Assembly: GCA_031428695.1 (NCBI GenBank)
Contig: JANOYE010000214.1
Span: 1-20,513, forward strand
DNA length: 20,513 nucleotides
Origin: JANYCG01 sp031428695
GTDB lineage: Bacteria; Pseudomonadota; Gammaproteobacteria; Burkholderiales; Burkholderiaceae_C
Direction of reading: 5' to 3'
Shown here: one piece after another, positions 12,674 to 20,513 of the stretch
Layout of the letters: each line of letters starts with the position of its first letter
Numbering within the stretch: the first letter of the stretch is position 1
The notes under the pieces: generated by a model
Seen by the model: the letters and a program-made list of their open reading frames with translations, nothing else
Told to the model about the DNA's origin: nothing
Database searches by the model: none
Made by a program: the position numbers and the translations under genes

Positions 12674-12883
12674 TCAACGGTACTTTGCCAGCACGGGCGC
12701 GAGGTCTCCCATTGGCAGCTCGCCACGCTTCAGCGCAGCCAGCCGATCTTGCGCCTCAACAGCCCAAGCCGCCTCAATCGCAGGATCAGGCTCATCCAGT
12801 GATTCCATCAAAGCATCGATCAGTTTGAGGCGCTCAACCGGACGGAGCTTGCGGGCAGATTCAATTAATTCAGCAGTGGACAT
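12674..12883 (-). CDS. Addiction-module antitoxin (PF09720-type)
   Basis: The 69-residue protein reads MSTAELIESARKLRPVERLKLIDALMESLDEPDPAIEAAW, then EAQDRLAALKRGELP. The LxxxERxxLxxxLxxSL pattern followed by DPxIExAW, EAxxRLxAxxxGE is the signature of small antitoxins paired with ParE-like toxins (Unstab_antitox, TIGR02574). It should bind and neutralise the downstream toxin and may repress its own promoter, although no classical DNA-binding domain is obvious. Its stop codon (12674-12676) is 2 nt from the toxin ATG. It is the first gene of the antitoxin-toxin-def set. No Shine-Dalgarno sequence precedes the ATG. Confidence 0.88.
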   Translation of the reverse strand: MSTAELIESARKLRPVERLKLIDALMESLDEPDPAIEAAWAVEAQDRLAALKRGELPMGDLAPVLAKYR

Positions 12884-12889
12884 GCTGGC

Positions 12890-12918
12890 ATTGTGACTAA
12901 AAATTGAGGGGCTCGCAA
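12890..12918 (-). promoter_or_regulatory. Candidate promoter/operator of the antitoxin-toxin-def set
   Basis: On the minus strand TTGCGA (12913-12918) is spaced 17 bp from CACAAT (12890-12895); each matches four of six consensus bases. The -10 ends 6 nt before the antitoxin ATG, so the transcript would be nearly leaderless. A short inverted pair, tcgca (12913-12917) and tgcga (12926-12930), overlaps the -35 region and could be an autoregulatory operator. All of this is by eye and weak. Confidence 0.25.
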
Positions 12919-12955
12919 GCGTGCGTGCGATTCAAATTAGGAAGCTCCCGAAAAT

Positions 12956-15475
12956 TTACTGCGGTATTTTTCCGGTGTCTATGAAGCGCTCAAATCCTGA
13001 TCGGTCGACAACCGTAATGCCTGTAGCCTTAGCCTTTTCCAATTTTGCCGGGCCTGCGTTGGAACCGGCAACCAAAAGCATCAATCCCTTTGTGACCGAT
13101 GTGACAACGTGAAGTCCAACGGAGGTGGCCTGAGATTCAAGCTCTTGACGCTCAGTGACACCGAAACCAGTAAAGCAAATTTCAGGTGACTTTATTCGGC
13201 GTTGACTCGGTGATTGATTGGCGTACACCCATGCCCAACCTTCAGCGTCGGACATCAGATTGAGTTGCTCGTCCGAGAAATCGCTCTTCGACAATAAAAT
13301 TTTCCTGAGCTTTGCGCTCATGCGCCTTTCGTTGTCTTTCGGGGTAAAGCCCCATGAAACGCCCAGGGATTCAAGCTCATTTATCGTTCGCAGCCAGTCG
13401 CCCGATGACAACAATTGACTCAACTTCAATCGAGCACCCTCTTCCACGCTACTCAGGGGGATTTTCGGATGCAACAAATCACCGGGAGTCTTTAGTTTGG
13501 AGGCAATGGCCCTAATTGGCACGTCGCCAACTCCGTAAAGAGCCCCTTGTTTCTTTGGCGACATGGCGAGATCCACAGCTTTCACAGCAAGAAGAATCTT
13601 TTCGAAGGTCATAACGTCGGCGGCGATTGGCTTCAAGCCGCTCGGCTTCACGCCGCTTCTGATCAGTTCGTCCACAACAGCATAACTATCGGGCGTGGAG
13701 AAAAATTCGTAAATGGCAATGGCTACTTCAATGCCAATATCTGGAATTAAGAAAACCGTCCACCGCGACGTTTTTTTCAGGTTTTCCAAGCTGCCGAAAA
13801 AAGAAGCCAGAGACTTTGCAGTGCTCTCGCCAACGTGCTGGATTCCCAATCCAAATATGAATTTATTAAGAGGAGGGTTTTTGGACTTGGCGATTGCCAA
13901 CAGCAATTTTTCAACAGACAGCGTTTGCAGGGAGTTTCCGCCTGCTAGCCGCATGCCCATGAGGTCAGCGGCCTCGAGCTCGTACAAGTTCGCCGGACTC
14001 TTGATTTTCCCTTGGTCAACCAAAGCATCAACAATTTCAGTCCCTAGCCCATCGACGTCCATCGCCGTTCGTTGAGCGAAATGGGTGATCGCTTGCTTTC
14101 GTTGATCTGGGCAATTGAGTCCACCAGTGCAGCGCCAATCAACCTGCCCCGTTGCACGCGAAATCGGGTTTTTGCAGGTTGGACACTTTCCATTGAGGAG
14201 TTTGTAAAGATCGAATGCTTCACCTGCCATCAGTCCGACCGGGCGCTTAGCCAATACAACGCTTACGACCTCAGGAATCACGTCACCCGCTCGCCGCACA
14301 ATCACCACATCGCCAACCCGCACGTCCTTTCTGCGGGCCTCGAGATCGTTGTGCAACGTAGCATTCGTCACAGTGACGCCACCGACAAACACTGGAGCGA
14401 GCTTTGCAACTGGCGTTAATTTGCCGGTACGCCCGACTTGCACGGCTATTCCAACTACCGTGGTCTCCTTTTCTTCTGGAGGAAACTTATGAGCAAATGC
14501 CCAGCGCGGTGTGGTCAAACGAAATCCAAGTTTCTCCTGAAGCGAGCGATCATTTACTTTATAGACCAAGCCATCAATGCCAAACGGGAGACTGTCTCTT
14601 TTCCCAAGGTATTCCTCATAGAAAGCGACTAAGCCGCTTGCGCCGACGACAACTTTTCGAAGCTCGCAGACGGGCACAGACATTGCCGCGATTTGACCCA
14701 GCAAGTCAGAATGATTGCCAGGAATGCGCCAACCATCCACTGCACCAACACCATAGGCAAAAAAGGAGAGTGGCCGCGATTTCGATACGCCAGGGTCTAG
14801 TTGACGAATGCTCCCTGCCGCACCATTTCGCGGATTGATCAGCGGAACCAATCCTTGCTCGCGCTGCTTGGCGTTGTACTCGTCAAAGTCGGCGGCATTG
14901 ATGTATACCTCACCACGAATTTCCAACAATTTTGGAGCAACGCCGACAAGCCGAAGCGGCACACCTCTAATCGTTTTTACGTTTTCTGTGACCTCTTCTC
15001 CAATTTGGCCGTCTCCCCGCGTAGCCGCCTGAACCAGCACCCCGTGTTCGTACCGAAGATTTATCGCAAGTCCATCAAACTTCAACTCCGCGCAGTACTC
15101 AACGGGCTTGCTTTCACCAAGCCCCAGCTCTTTGCGAACAGATTCGTCAAATATTTGCGCCGCCTCCTTCTGGTAGGAGGTGTCGGAAAGAATTGACAAC
15201 ATCGGAACCGAATGAGAAACCTTCGCAAACTCGTTCAAAGGGGCTCCACCGACTCTTTGCGTCGGCGAGTCCGGCAAGACTAGGTGAGGATGTTTTTCCT
15301 CCAGCTCTTTAAGCTCACCAAACAGAAGGTCGTATTCACCGTCGGTTACGAGGGGACTGTCAAGGTTGTAATACGCATAGTCATACTGGCGAAGCTGATC
15401 CTGCAATTGGCGGGCCCGCTCTTCATCCGGGTCTGCGCTGCTGGCAGCGCCCGCAAACAAGTCTTTAGTGTTCAC
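12956..15475 (-). CDS. ligA: NAD+-dependent DNA ligase with an enlarged C-terminal region
   Basis: LigA seals nicks in replication and repair using NAD+. A GTG at 15475 (VNTKDLFAGAASS), 7 bp after the zipA stop, is the likely start, giving 839 residues; an in-frame start at 15538 would overlap zipA. Domain Ia has YDYAYYNLDSPLVTDGEYD; the adenylation motif AELKFDG has nucleophile Lys132. GLVYKVND, the OB-fold (VQVGRTGKLTPVAKL), a zinc finger with Cys431, 434, 449 and 455, and helix-hairpin-helix motifs (FGLGIQHVGESTAKSL) follow. A BRCT domain runs from about 763 to 836. Family members are usually 670-720 residues; the excess is about 145 residues between the HhH region and BRCT. Hand-counted lines in the gene are 45-52 percent GC, against 63 percent in zipA and smc lines. 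All catalytic parts are intact. Confidence 0.95.
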   Translation of the reverse strand: MNTKDLFAGAASSADPDEERARQLQDQLRQYDYAYYNLDSPLVTDGEYDLLFGELKELEEKHPHLVLPDSPTQRVGGAPLNEFAKVSHSVPMLSILSDTSYQKEAAQIFDESVRKELGLGESKPVEYCAELKFDGLAINLRYEHGVLVQAATRGDGQIGEEVTENVKTIRGVPLRLVGVAPKLLEIRGEVYINAADFDEYNAKQREQGLVPLINPRNGAAGSIRQLDPGVSKSRPLSFFAYGVGAVDGWRIPGNHSDLLGQIAAMSVPVCELRKVVVGASGLVAFYEEYLGKRDSLPFGIDGLVYKVNDRSLQEKLGFRLTTPRWAFAHKFPPEEKETTVVGIAVQVGRTGKLTPVAKLAPVFVGGVTVTNATLHNDLEARRKDVRVGDVVIVRRAGDVIPEVVSVVLAKRPVGLMAGEAFDLYKLLNGKCPTCKNPISRATGQVDWRCTGGLNCPDQRKQAITHFAQRTAMDVDGLGTEIVDALVDQGKIKSPANLYELEAADLMGMRLAGGNSLQTLSVEKLLLAIAKSKNPPLNKFIFGLGIQHVGESTAKSLASFFGSLENLKKTSRWTVFLIPDIGIEVAIAIYEFFSTPDSYAVVDELIRSGVKPSGLKPIAADVMTFEKILLAVKAVDLAMSPKKQGALYGVGDVPIRAIASKLKTPGDLLHPKIPLSSVEEGARLKLSQLLSSGDWLRTINELESLGVSWGFTPKDNERRMSAKLRKILLSKSDFSDEQLNLMSDAEGWAWVYANQSPSQRRIKSPEICFTGFGVTERQELESQATSVGLHVVTSVTKGLMLLVAGSNAGPAKLEKAKATGITVVDRSGFERFIDTGKIPQ

Positions 15476-15482
15476 GGCATGG

Positions 15483-16538
15483 TTACGAAAACAATCGCCG
15501 CGCCAACACCGAGCCGGCTGCGATGTCGTGCTCTTCAAGCGAATCGTAGAGTTTTTCCAGCTCGGAGCCGATCACATCCATCGCGTCTGTGGCCAGCGGC
15601 TGGCCGTTGTCGTCGGTCACCACGCCATCCATGGAAAGCGCCAACGCAGCGGCCGATTCACGCATGCGCACAAACGGCCGCTCTGAGCGCTCCACCTGCG
15701 GCACGTCCAGGCTCAGGGTAACTTCGCGCACGGCGGCTTGTGTTGGGTCGTCGGCCAAAGCGGCCTGCGCGTCAAACTCCAAACCCAAAATCGGCGGCAT
15801 GCCTGAAATACTCGCAGGCAACACCATTCGCCCTGGAATCACCCCTGCAACAAAGCCCAGCCGTGCTGCATTTTGCGCGATGAAGCCAGGGCTCCAGGCG
15901 GTGTGGCGCGCGCGCAGGGTGAAGCTCAATTGCGCATCGTGGTCGCCGGCAAAGCTGTCTAGCTCGCGGGCGCGGGCGACCTCGTCGCGCATTTCCGGGA
16001 ACTCGGGCGCGCCATTCATGGCGTCGGCAAATGCCTGGGTTTTGATGACAAATTCTGAATATTCGATGTCGTTCAGAGCGCCCGAGCGGTTGGCCAATTG
16101 CACGCCCGCCTGAAACGCGTCGTAACGCTGGCTTTGCATGGGCGCTTCCCATTGCCGATGCGCCGCGTTCAGGCCTTCAATAGCAAATGGCTTGCTTCCA
16201 ACGCGACGGGTCGGCGGCAAGGCGTTCAACGCGGCTTCGCCAGAAACCGCGTCGTCCAGCGCAATGGGGGCAATGACGTCGATCAAGGGGTCAAGACTGG
16301 CCTTTTTCTCAGCGCTTGACGAGGCTGAAACTCCGCCATAGGCAGGCAACGCATCTGCGTCAAGCGCCGGTTCGATCAATTCACGCGGCCGAATAGGGTC
16401 TAAAGGCGGTTGATCCAAGCCAGGGCGGGCTTGACGCGGCGTGTTGCGACGCGACACCCAGGCGCCGTGGGCCACCACGCCTGCCAACACCAAGCCGCCA
16501 GTGATGGCCAAACCCAAGGTGAAGTTGCTGATATCCAT
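15483..16538 (-). CDS. zipA: Cell division protein ZipA homologue
   Basis: The 351-residue protein has one N-terminal membrane anchor (NFTLGLAITGGLVLAGVVAHGAWV, about residues 5-27), an acidic, Pro/Ala-rich linker (about 35-210), and a C-terminal globular domain (about 215-345) typical of the ZipA FtsZ-binding fold: AQLSFTLRARH, VIPGRMVLPA, PPILGLEFDAQAAL, VREVTLSLDVPQV and PFVRMRESAAALALSMDGVVTDDNGQPL. ZipA tethers FtsZ to the inner membrane in the division ring. Its start is 3 bp after the smc stop, and ligA follows after 7 bp, so the three genes are one operon. No Shine-Dalgarno sequence is seen, which suggests translational coupling to smc. Betaproteobacterial ZipA is divergent, so the name rests on the C-terminal domain and gene order. 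Confidence 0.88.
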   Translation of the reverse strand: MDISNFTLGLAITGGLVLAGVVAHGAWVSRRNTPRQARPGLDQPPLDPIRPRELIEPALDADALPAYGGVSASSSAEKKASLDPLIDVIAPIALDDAVSGEAALNALPPTRRVGSKPFAIEGLNAAHRQWEAPMQSQRYDAFQAGVQLANRSGALNDIEYSEFVIKTQAFADAMNGAPEFPEMRDEVARARELDSFAGDHDAQLSFTLRARHTAWSPGFIAQNAARLGFVAGVIPGRMVLPASISGMPPILGLEFDAQAALADDPTQAAVREVTLSLDVPQVERSERPFVRMRESAAALALSMDGVVTDDNGQPLATDAMDVIGSELEKLYDSLEEHDIAAGSVLARRLFS

Positions 16539-16541
16539 TGA

Positions 16542-19500
16542 TCAAGCGGCTTGCGCAAATGTCGAAGCCTGTTCCATATCGACAGCCACGATCCGGCTCA
16601 CGCCCTGCTCCTGCATGGTCACGCCGATCAACTGGCCGGCCATTTCCATGGCGATCTTGTTGTGGCTAATGAAGAGGAATTGGGTCTCTTTGCTCATGCT
16701 GGTGACCAGTTTCGCATAACGCTCGGTGTTGGCGTCGTCCAGCGGGGCATCGACCTCATCCAGCAGGCAAAACGGCGCCGGATTGAGCTGAAAAATGGCA
16801 AACACCAGGGCGATGGCGGTCAGCGCTTTTTCACCGCCCGAGAGCAGGTGAATGGTTTGGTTTTTCTTGCCTGGCGGCTGGGCGATGACCTGCACACCAG
16901 AATCAAGAATCTCCGCGCCCGTCATCTCCAGGCGCGCGTTGCCGCCGCCGAACAGCTCAGGGAACATCTTGCCAAAATGCGCGTTCACGGTGTTGAAGGT
17001 GCCTGAAAGCAGCTCGCGCGTTTCGCCATCGATTTTCTTGATGGCGTCTTCCAGCGTGGTCATGGCTTCCGTCAAATCAGCCGTTTGCGCATCCAAGAAT
17101 TGCTTGCGCTCGCGCGCGGTGGTGAGTTCGTCAAGCGCCGCCAAATTCACCGCGCCCAACGCGGCCACCTCGCGATGCAGCCGGTCGATCTCGCTTTGCA
17201 GGCCGCCGAGCTTCACGTTGCCGCTGGTGATAGACGCGGCCACGGCTTCCAGATTGGCCTGCGCATCCACCAGCAACTGCTCGTATTGCTCGAAGCCCAG
17301 GCGCGCGGCCTGCTCTTTGAGTTGCGACTCGGTGATGCGGCTGCGCATCGGCTCCAGCTCGCGTTCGATCTGCAAACGCCGCTCGTCGCTGCCGCGCAGT
17401 TTGCCGGTGAGGTCGTCGTAGTCGCTGCGTTTGGCGCCCAGAACCTGCTCGCGTTCGACTTTGAGGGCCAGAGCCGACTGCAAACCGGCTTGGGCTGCCG
17501 CGTCGGTCAGGCGGGTCAATTCGTGGTTGGCGGACTCTTCTTCTGCCTGGGTGGACTGCGCCTGCGCCGATGCGGTGGCAATCGTGCGTTCAAGTTCCGA
17601 GCGGCGCGCGTCCAGGCTGCGCACGGCGAAGGTGGCCTCTTGCGCCTGGCGCTCCAGGCTGCGTTGTTGCTCACGGCAGGCGGCCAGCTTGCGCTCGGCG
17701 CCGATCACGCGTTCATCGAGCTGGGCGTGGCGCTCTTGCGTGTCTGCCAACTGCATGTCCAACTCTTCAAAACGCGCTTCTGAAGTGACACGGCGCTCTT
17801 GCAACTCACCCAACTGGGCGTCGATATCGGCCAGGTCGTCGGCGATCTGCTGGCCACGGGCGCGCGCTTGGTCGGCGATTTGCGAGAGGCGCAAGGTCTC
17901 TACTTGCAGCTCGTGGGCGCGGGTTTGCGTACTGGCCGCGTCACGCCGAGCGGAGACCAGGCGCTGCGCACTTTCGCCGTAAGCGGCCTCTGCGCGAACC
18001 AAAGCCGATTGCGCTTCTTCGCTGATGAGGCTCTGCGCCCGCAGTTGTTTCTCCAGGTTTTCAATCTCCTGCGCGCGGGCGAGCAACCCCGCTTGCTCGG
18101 AATCTTGCGCGTAAAAACTCACGCTGTGCGCGCTTACGGCATGCCCGGCCTGCACAAAAATGATTTCGCCGCTTCTCAAATGCTCGCGTTTTTGCAGCGC
18201 CTCTTCCATGCTTGACGCGGCATAACAGCCGTGCAACCAGTCACCCAACACCGCCGTTTGCCCGGCATCGTTGAGGCGCAGAAGGTCAGCCAGTGTTTTC
18301 AGGCCAAGCGCCGGATTGCTTGTAGCAGTTGAAGGTCGAGCTGAAGATCCAACTAAAGCCCCAGACACCGGTGGGCTGAAAAACGCCAGCTTGGCCGGTG
18401 GTGCGTCTTTAGCGGTAGTGCCCAAAAAGCCGCGCACGCTGTCGAGCCGCGAAACTTCCAGCGCACCCAATCGCTCGCGCAAGGCGCCTTCCAGCGCGTT
18501 TTCCCAGCCTTGTTCGATGTGGATGCGGCTCCACAGGCCAGCCATGCCTTCGAGCCCGTGGCGCGCCAGCCAAGACTGCAATTTGCCGTCGGTCTTGACA
18601 CGCTCCTGCAAGGCCTTTTGCGCTTCGAGCCGCGCTTTGAGATCGGCCTTTTTGGCCGATTCGCCCAGCGCCGCTTGTTGCGCGATACGGCGCGCGTCGT
18701 CCAGCAGCGGCACGGCGTCTTGCAGCTCGTGCAGGCGGGCGTCGGCCACTTCGGCTGCCTCTTGCGCCACGGCAAGCTGGTTTTGCAAGTCGGCCAGGCG
18801 CGCCTCGTCGGGCACGGCCAAGGCGGTGTGTCCGGCGCTTTGTTTGTCGCGCCGCAGGTTCAGCGCGCGCGATTGTTCTTCAATGTGCCGCTGCTCGGTG
18901 GCCAGCACCTGAATCTGCTGCTGCACCTGCACCACGCCAGCGCGTTGTTCGTTGGCGTTTTTCTGTGCCAGCCGCAGCGCGTCTTCCAGATCAGGCAGCG
19001 CCATCGACTGCTCTTCGACTTGCGCCGCCAGCAGCGTGGTTTGCTCTTCGCCTTGTGACGCAAGATCGGCCATGCGGCTGATTTCAGCCTCGGCGTCGGT
19101 TTTGCGGGTGTCCCACTGCGTGGCCTGCTCCTTCAGCGTGGCCAGGCGTTGCACCACGCGTTGGCGGCCTTCCACCACGAAGCGGATTTCGGCCTCCAGC
19201 CGGCCCACATCAGTTCTGGCTTCATAGAGCAAACCCTGCGCCTGGTTCACGTGGTCGCCCGCCGCGTAATGCGCCTGGCGCACGGTTTCCAGCTCAGACT
19301 CGATGGCCCGCAAATCAGCCACGCGGCCTTCCAGCGCCGTGCGGGCGCGCTCGGCCTCTACCTTCACCTTGTCTTGGTCGGCCAGCGCGTCGGCGCGTTT
19401 CAAAAACCACTGTTGCTGCTGCTTGAGCGTGACATCGGCATTGAGCGCGTTGAACTTTTGCGCGACTTCAGCCTGTTTCTCCAGCTTGTCGAGGTTCGCA

Positions 19501-20105
19501 TCCAACTCGCGCAAGATGTCGCTCACACGGGTGAGATTTTCGCGCGTGTCGTGCAGGCGGTTTTCGGTCTCGCGCCTGCGCTCTTTGTATTTCGAAACGC
19601 CAGCGGCTTCTTCCAAAAACAGGCGCAGCTCTTCAGGTTTGCTTTCGATGATGCGGCTGATGGTGCCCTGGCCAATGATGGCGTAGGCACGTGGCCCGAG
19701 GCCCGTGCCCAAAAACACATCCTGCACGTCGCGCCTGCGCACCGGCTGGTTGTTGATGTAATAACTGCTCGTGCCGTCGCGCGTGAGCACCCGGCGCACA
19801 GCGATCTCGCCAAACTGGCTCCACTGGCCGCCGGCGCGGGCGTCAGCGTTGTCAAACACCAGCTCGACGCTGGCGCGGCTGGCCGGTTTGCGCAAATTCG
19901 TGCCGTTGAAGATAACGTCTTGCATCGACTCGCCGCGCAACTCGCTGGCCTTTGACTCGCCCAGCACCCAGCGCACCGCGTCCATGATGTTGGACTTGCC
20001 GCAACCATTGGGCCCGACGACGCCGACCAACTGGCCCGGCAACTGAAACGTGGTGGGCTCCACAAACGACTTGAACCCGGACAACTTGATGGAATTGAGA
20101 CGCAC
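16542..20105 (-). CDS. smc: Chromosome segregation protein SMC
   Basis: The 1187-residue ATPase organises and separates chromosomes, working with ScpA and ScpB. The start is a GTG at 20105 (MRLNSIKLSGFKSFVEPT), the family's standard N-terminus. The N-terminal head has Walker A GPNGCGKSN at residues 31-39 and ESKPEELRLFLEEAAGVSKYKER. Long coiled coils, rich in Ala, Gln, Glu and Arg, flank a hinge at about residues 505-670 (from LARHGLEGMAGLWSRIHIEQ). The C-terminal head has the ABC signature LSGGEKALTAIALVFAI with Ser1089, and Walker B CLLDEVDAPLDD with Asp1116 and Glu1117. Length is normal (about 1170-1190). It is the first gene of the smc-zipA-ligA operon. The upstream 161-bp gap (20106-20266) must hold its promoter; no strong one was recognised. 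Confidence 0.97.
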   Translation of the reverse strand: MRLNSIKLSGFKSFVEPTTFQLPGQLVGVVGPNGCGKSNIMDAVRWVLGESKASELRGESMQDVIFNGTNLRKPASRASVELVFDNADARAGGQWSQFGEIAVRRVLTRDGTSSYYINNQPVRRRDVQDVFLGTGLGPRAYAIIGQGTISRIIESKPEELRLFLEEAAGVSKYKERRRETENRLHDTRENLTRVSDILRELDANLDKLEKQAEVAQKFNALNADVTLKQQQQWFLKRADALADQDKVKVEAERARTALEGRVADLRAIESELETVRQAHYAAGDHVNQAQGLLYEARTDVGRLEAEIRFVVEGRQRVVQRLATLKEQATQWDTRKTDAEAEISRMADLASQGEEQTTLLAAQVEEQSMALPDLEDALRLAQKNANEQRAGVVQVQQQIQVLATEQRHIEEQSRALNLRRDKQSAGHTALAVPDEARLADLQNQLAVAQEAAEVADARLHELQDAVPLLDDARRIAQQAALGESAKKADLKARLEAQKALQERVKTDGKLQSWLARHGLEGMAGLWSRIHIEQGWENALEGALRERLGALEVSRLDSVRGFLGTTAKDAPPAKLAFFSPPVSGALVGSSARPSTATSNPALGLKTLADLLRLNDAGQTAVLGDWLHGCYAASSMEEALQKREHLRSGEIIFVQAGHAVSAHSVSFYAQDSEQAGLLARAQEIENLEKQLRAQSLISEEAQSALVRAEAAYGESAQRLVSARRDAASTQTRAHELQVETLRLSQIADQARARGQQIADDLADIDAQLGELQERRVTSEARFEELDMQLADTQERHAQLDERVIGAERKLAACREQQRSLERQAQEATFAVRSLDARRSELERTIATASAQAQSTQAEEESANHELTRLTDAAAQAGLQSALALKVEREQVLGAKRSDYDDLTGKLRGSDERRLQIERELEPMRSRITESQLKEQAARLGFEQYEQLLVDAQANLEAVAASITSGNVKLGGLQSEIDRLHREVAALGAVNLAALDELTTARERKQFLDAQTADLTEAMTTLEDAIKKIDGETRELLSGTFNTVNAHFGKMFPELFGGGNARLEMTGAEILDSGVQVIAQPPGKKNQTIHLLSGGEKALTAIALVFAIFQLNPAPFCLLDEVDAPLDDANTERYAKLVTSMSKETQFLFISHNKIAMEMAGQLIGVTMQEQGVSRIVAVDMEQASTFAQAA

Positions 20106-20266
20106 AGAAAAAAGCTGAACTAAAGCTAACTTGTTGATTTGTATGGAAAACTTCGACCCGACCCGGCCAGCAGTTGAGGCGCTATGATAACTTGCACAAG
20201 ACCCGGTTCAGCGCCCGGTTTGCCGTGTCAAAAGGTAAACCTTCCCCACAGATTCCAAAGGCCCCC

Positions 20267-20513
20267 ATGATCGACCGCGACCTAGACATCAAGACGCCCG
20301 ACGGCGCCATGAACACCTTCATCACCCATCCCGAAGAAGGCGGCCCGCACCCGGCCGTCATCTTCTTCATGGACGCGCCGGGCAAACGCGAAGAGCTTCA
20401 CGACATGGCGCGGCGCCTCGCCACGGCGGGTTATTACGTGATCTTGCCCAACCTGTATTACCGCCGCAGCCGCGACTACCGCCTCAAACCCGGCGCGGGC
20501 GAAGCCGAACGCG
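20267..20513 (+). CDS. Dienelactone hydrolase-family protein, 3' end outside window
   Basis: Only the first 82 residues are visible. They begin MIDRDLDIKTPDGAMNTFI, then PHPAVIFFMDAPGKREEL and MARRLATAGYYVILPNLYYR. This is the start of the dienelactone hydrolase/carboxymethylenebutenolidase fold: a first strand pair, the HPAVIFFMDAPG oxyanion-hole segment, and the RLATAGYYVILPNLYYR strand-helix unit. The catalytic Cys, Asp and His lie beyond the window, so activity cannot be judged. The family hydrolyses dienelactones in aromatic degradation, but many members are general hydrolases. It is divergent from smc; a TATGAT at 20183-20188 is a possible -10, but no matching -35 was found. Confidence 0.8.
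   Translation, partial: MIDRDLDIKTPDGAMNTFITHPEEGGPHPAVIFFMDAPGKREELHDMARRLATAGYYVILPNLYYRRSRDYRLKPGAGEAER

Overview
The window is a gene-dense stretch of a bacterial chromosome, most likely from a betaproteobacterium of the Burkholderiales, close to Comamonadaceae (Rhodoferax/Polaromonas-like). This rests on protein style (ZipA, LigA and GlnD sequence features), on the smc-zipA-ligA order and on moderately high GC. The species cannot be fixed from the sequence alone. No rRNA, tRNA, CRISPR array, prophage or intact insertion sequence was seen.

Layout. Positions 1-1595 (+) carry yciB (5' end cut off), a BolA-family gene and a periplasmic parvulin-type prolyl isomerase, probably one transcription unit. 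A convergent membrane acyltransferase follows (1620-2381, -). Next come a truncated remnant of a solute-binding protein gene (2406-2724, +) and a 392-bp non-coding stretch rich in small repeats and hairpins. purL (3117-7247, -) faces away from map-glnD (7318-10776, +). A long minus-strand block then runs leftward from smc: smc (16542-20105), zipA (15483-16538) and ligA (12956-15475), a tight cell-division and replication cluster. Left of it is an antitoxin-toxin-def set (12883-11836) and a secreted alpha/beta hydrolase (10809-11750). A dienelactone-hydrolase-type gene begins at 20267 (+) and leaves the window.

Most genes are housekeeping: purine synthesis (PurL), N-terminal protein maturation (Map and Def), nitrogen sensing (GlnD), chromosome organisation (SMC), division (ZipA, YciB) and DNA joining (LigA). 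The unusual features are small. A family of about 50-bp dispersed mini-repeats (four copies recognised) has entered coding sequence in frame three times, twice in purL. purL also carries a separate 29-bp palindrome in frame. LigA carries about 145 extra residues between its helix-hairpin-helix and BRCT domains and looks lower in GC than its neighbours. A peptide deformylase start codon overlaps the stop codon of a ParE-like toxin. I did not find a clearly new multi-gene system.
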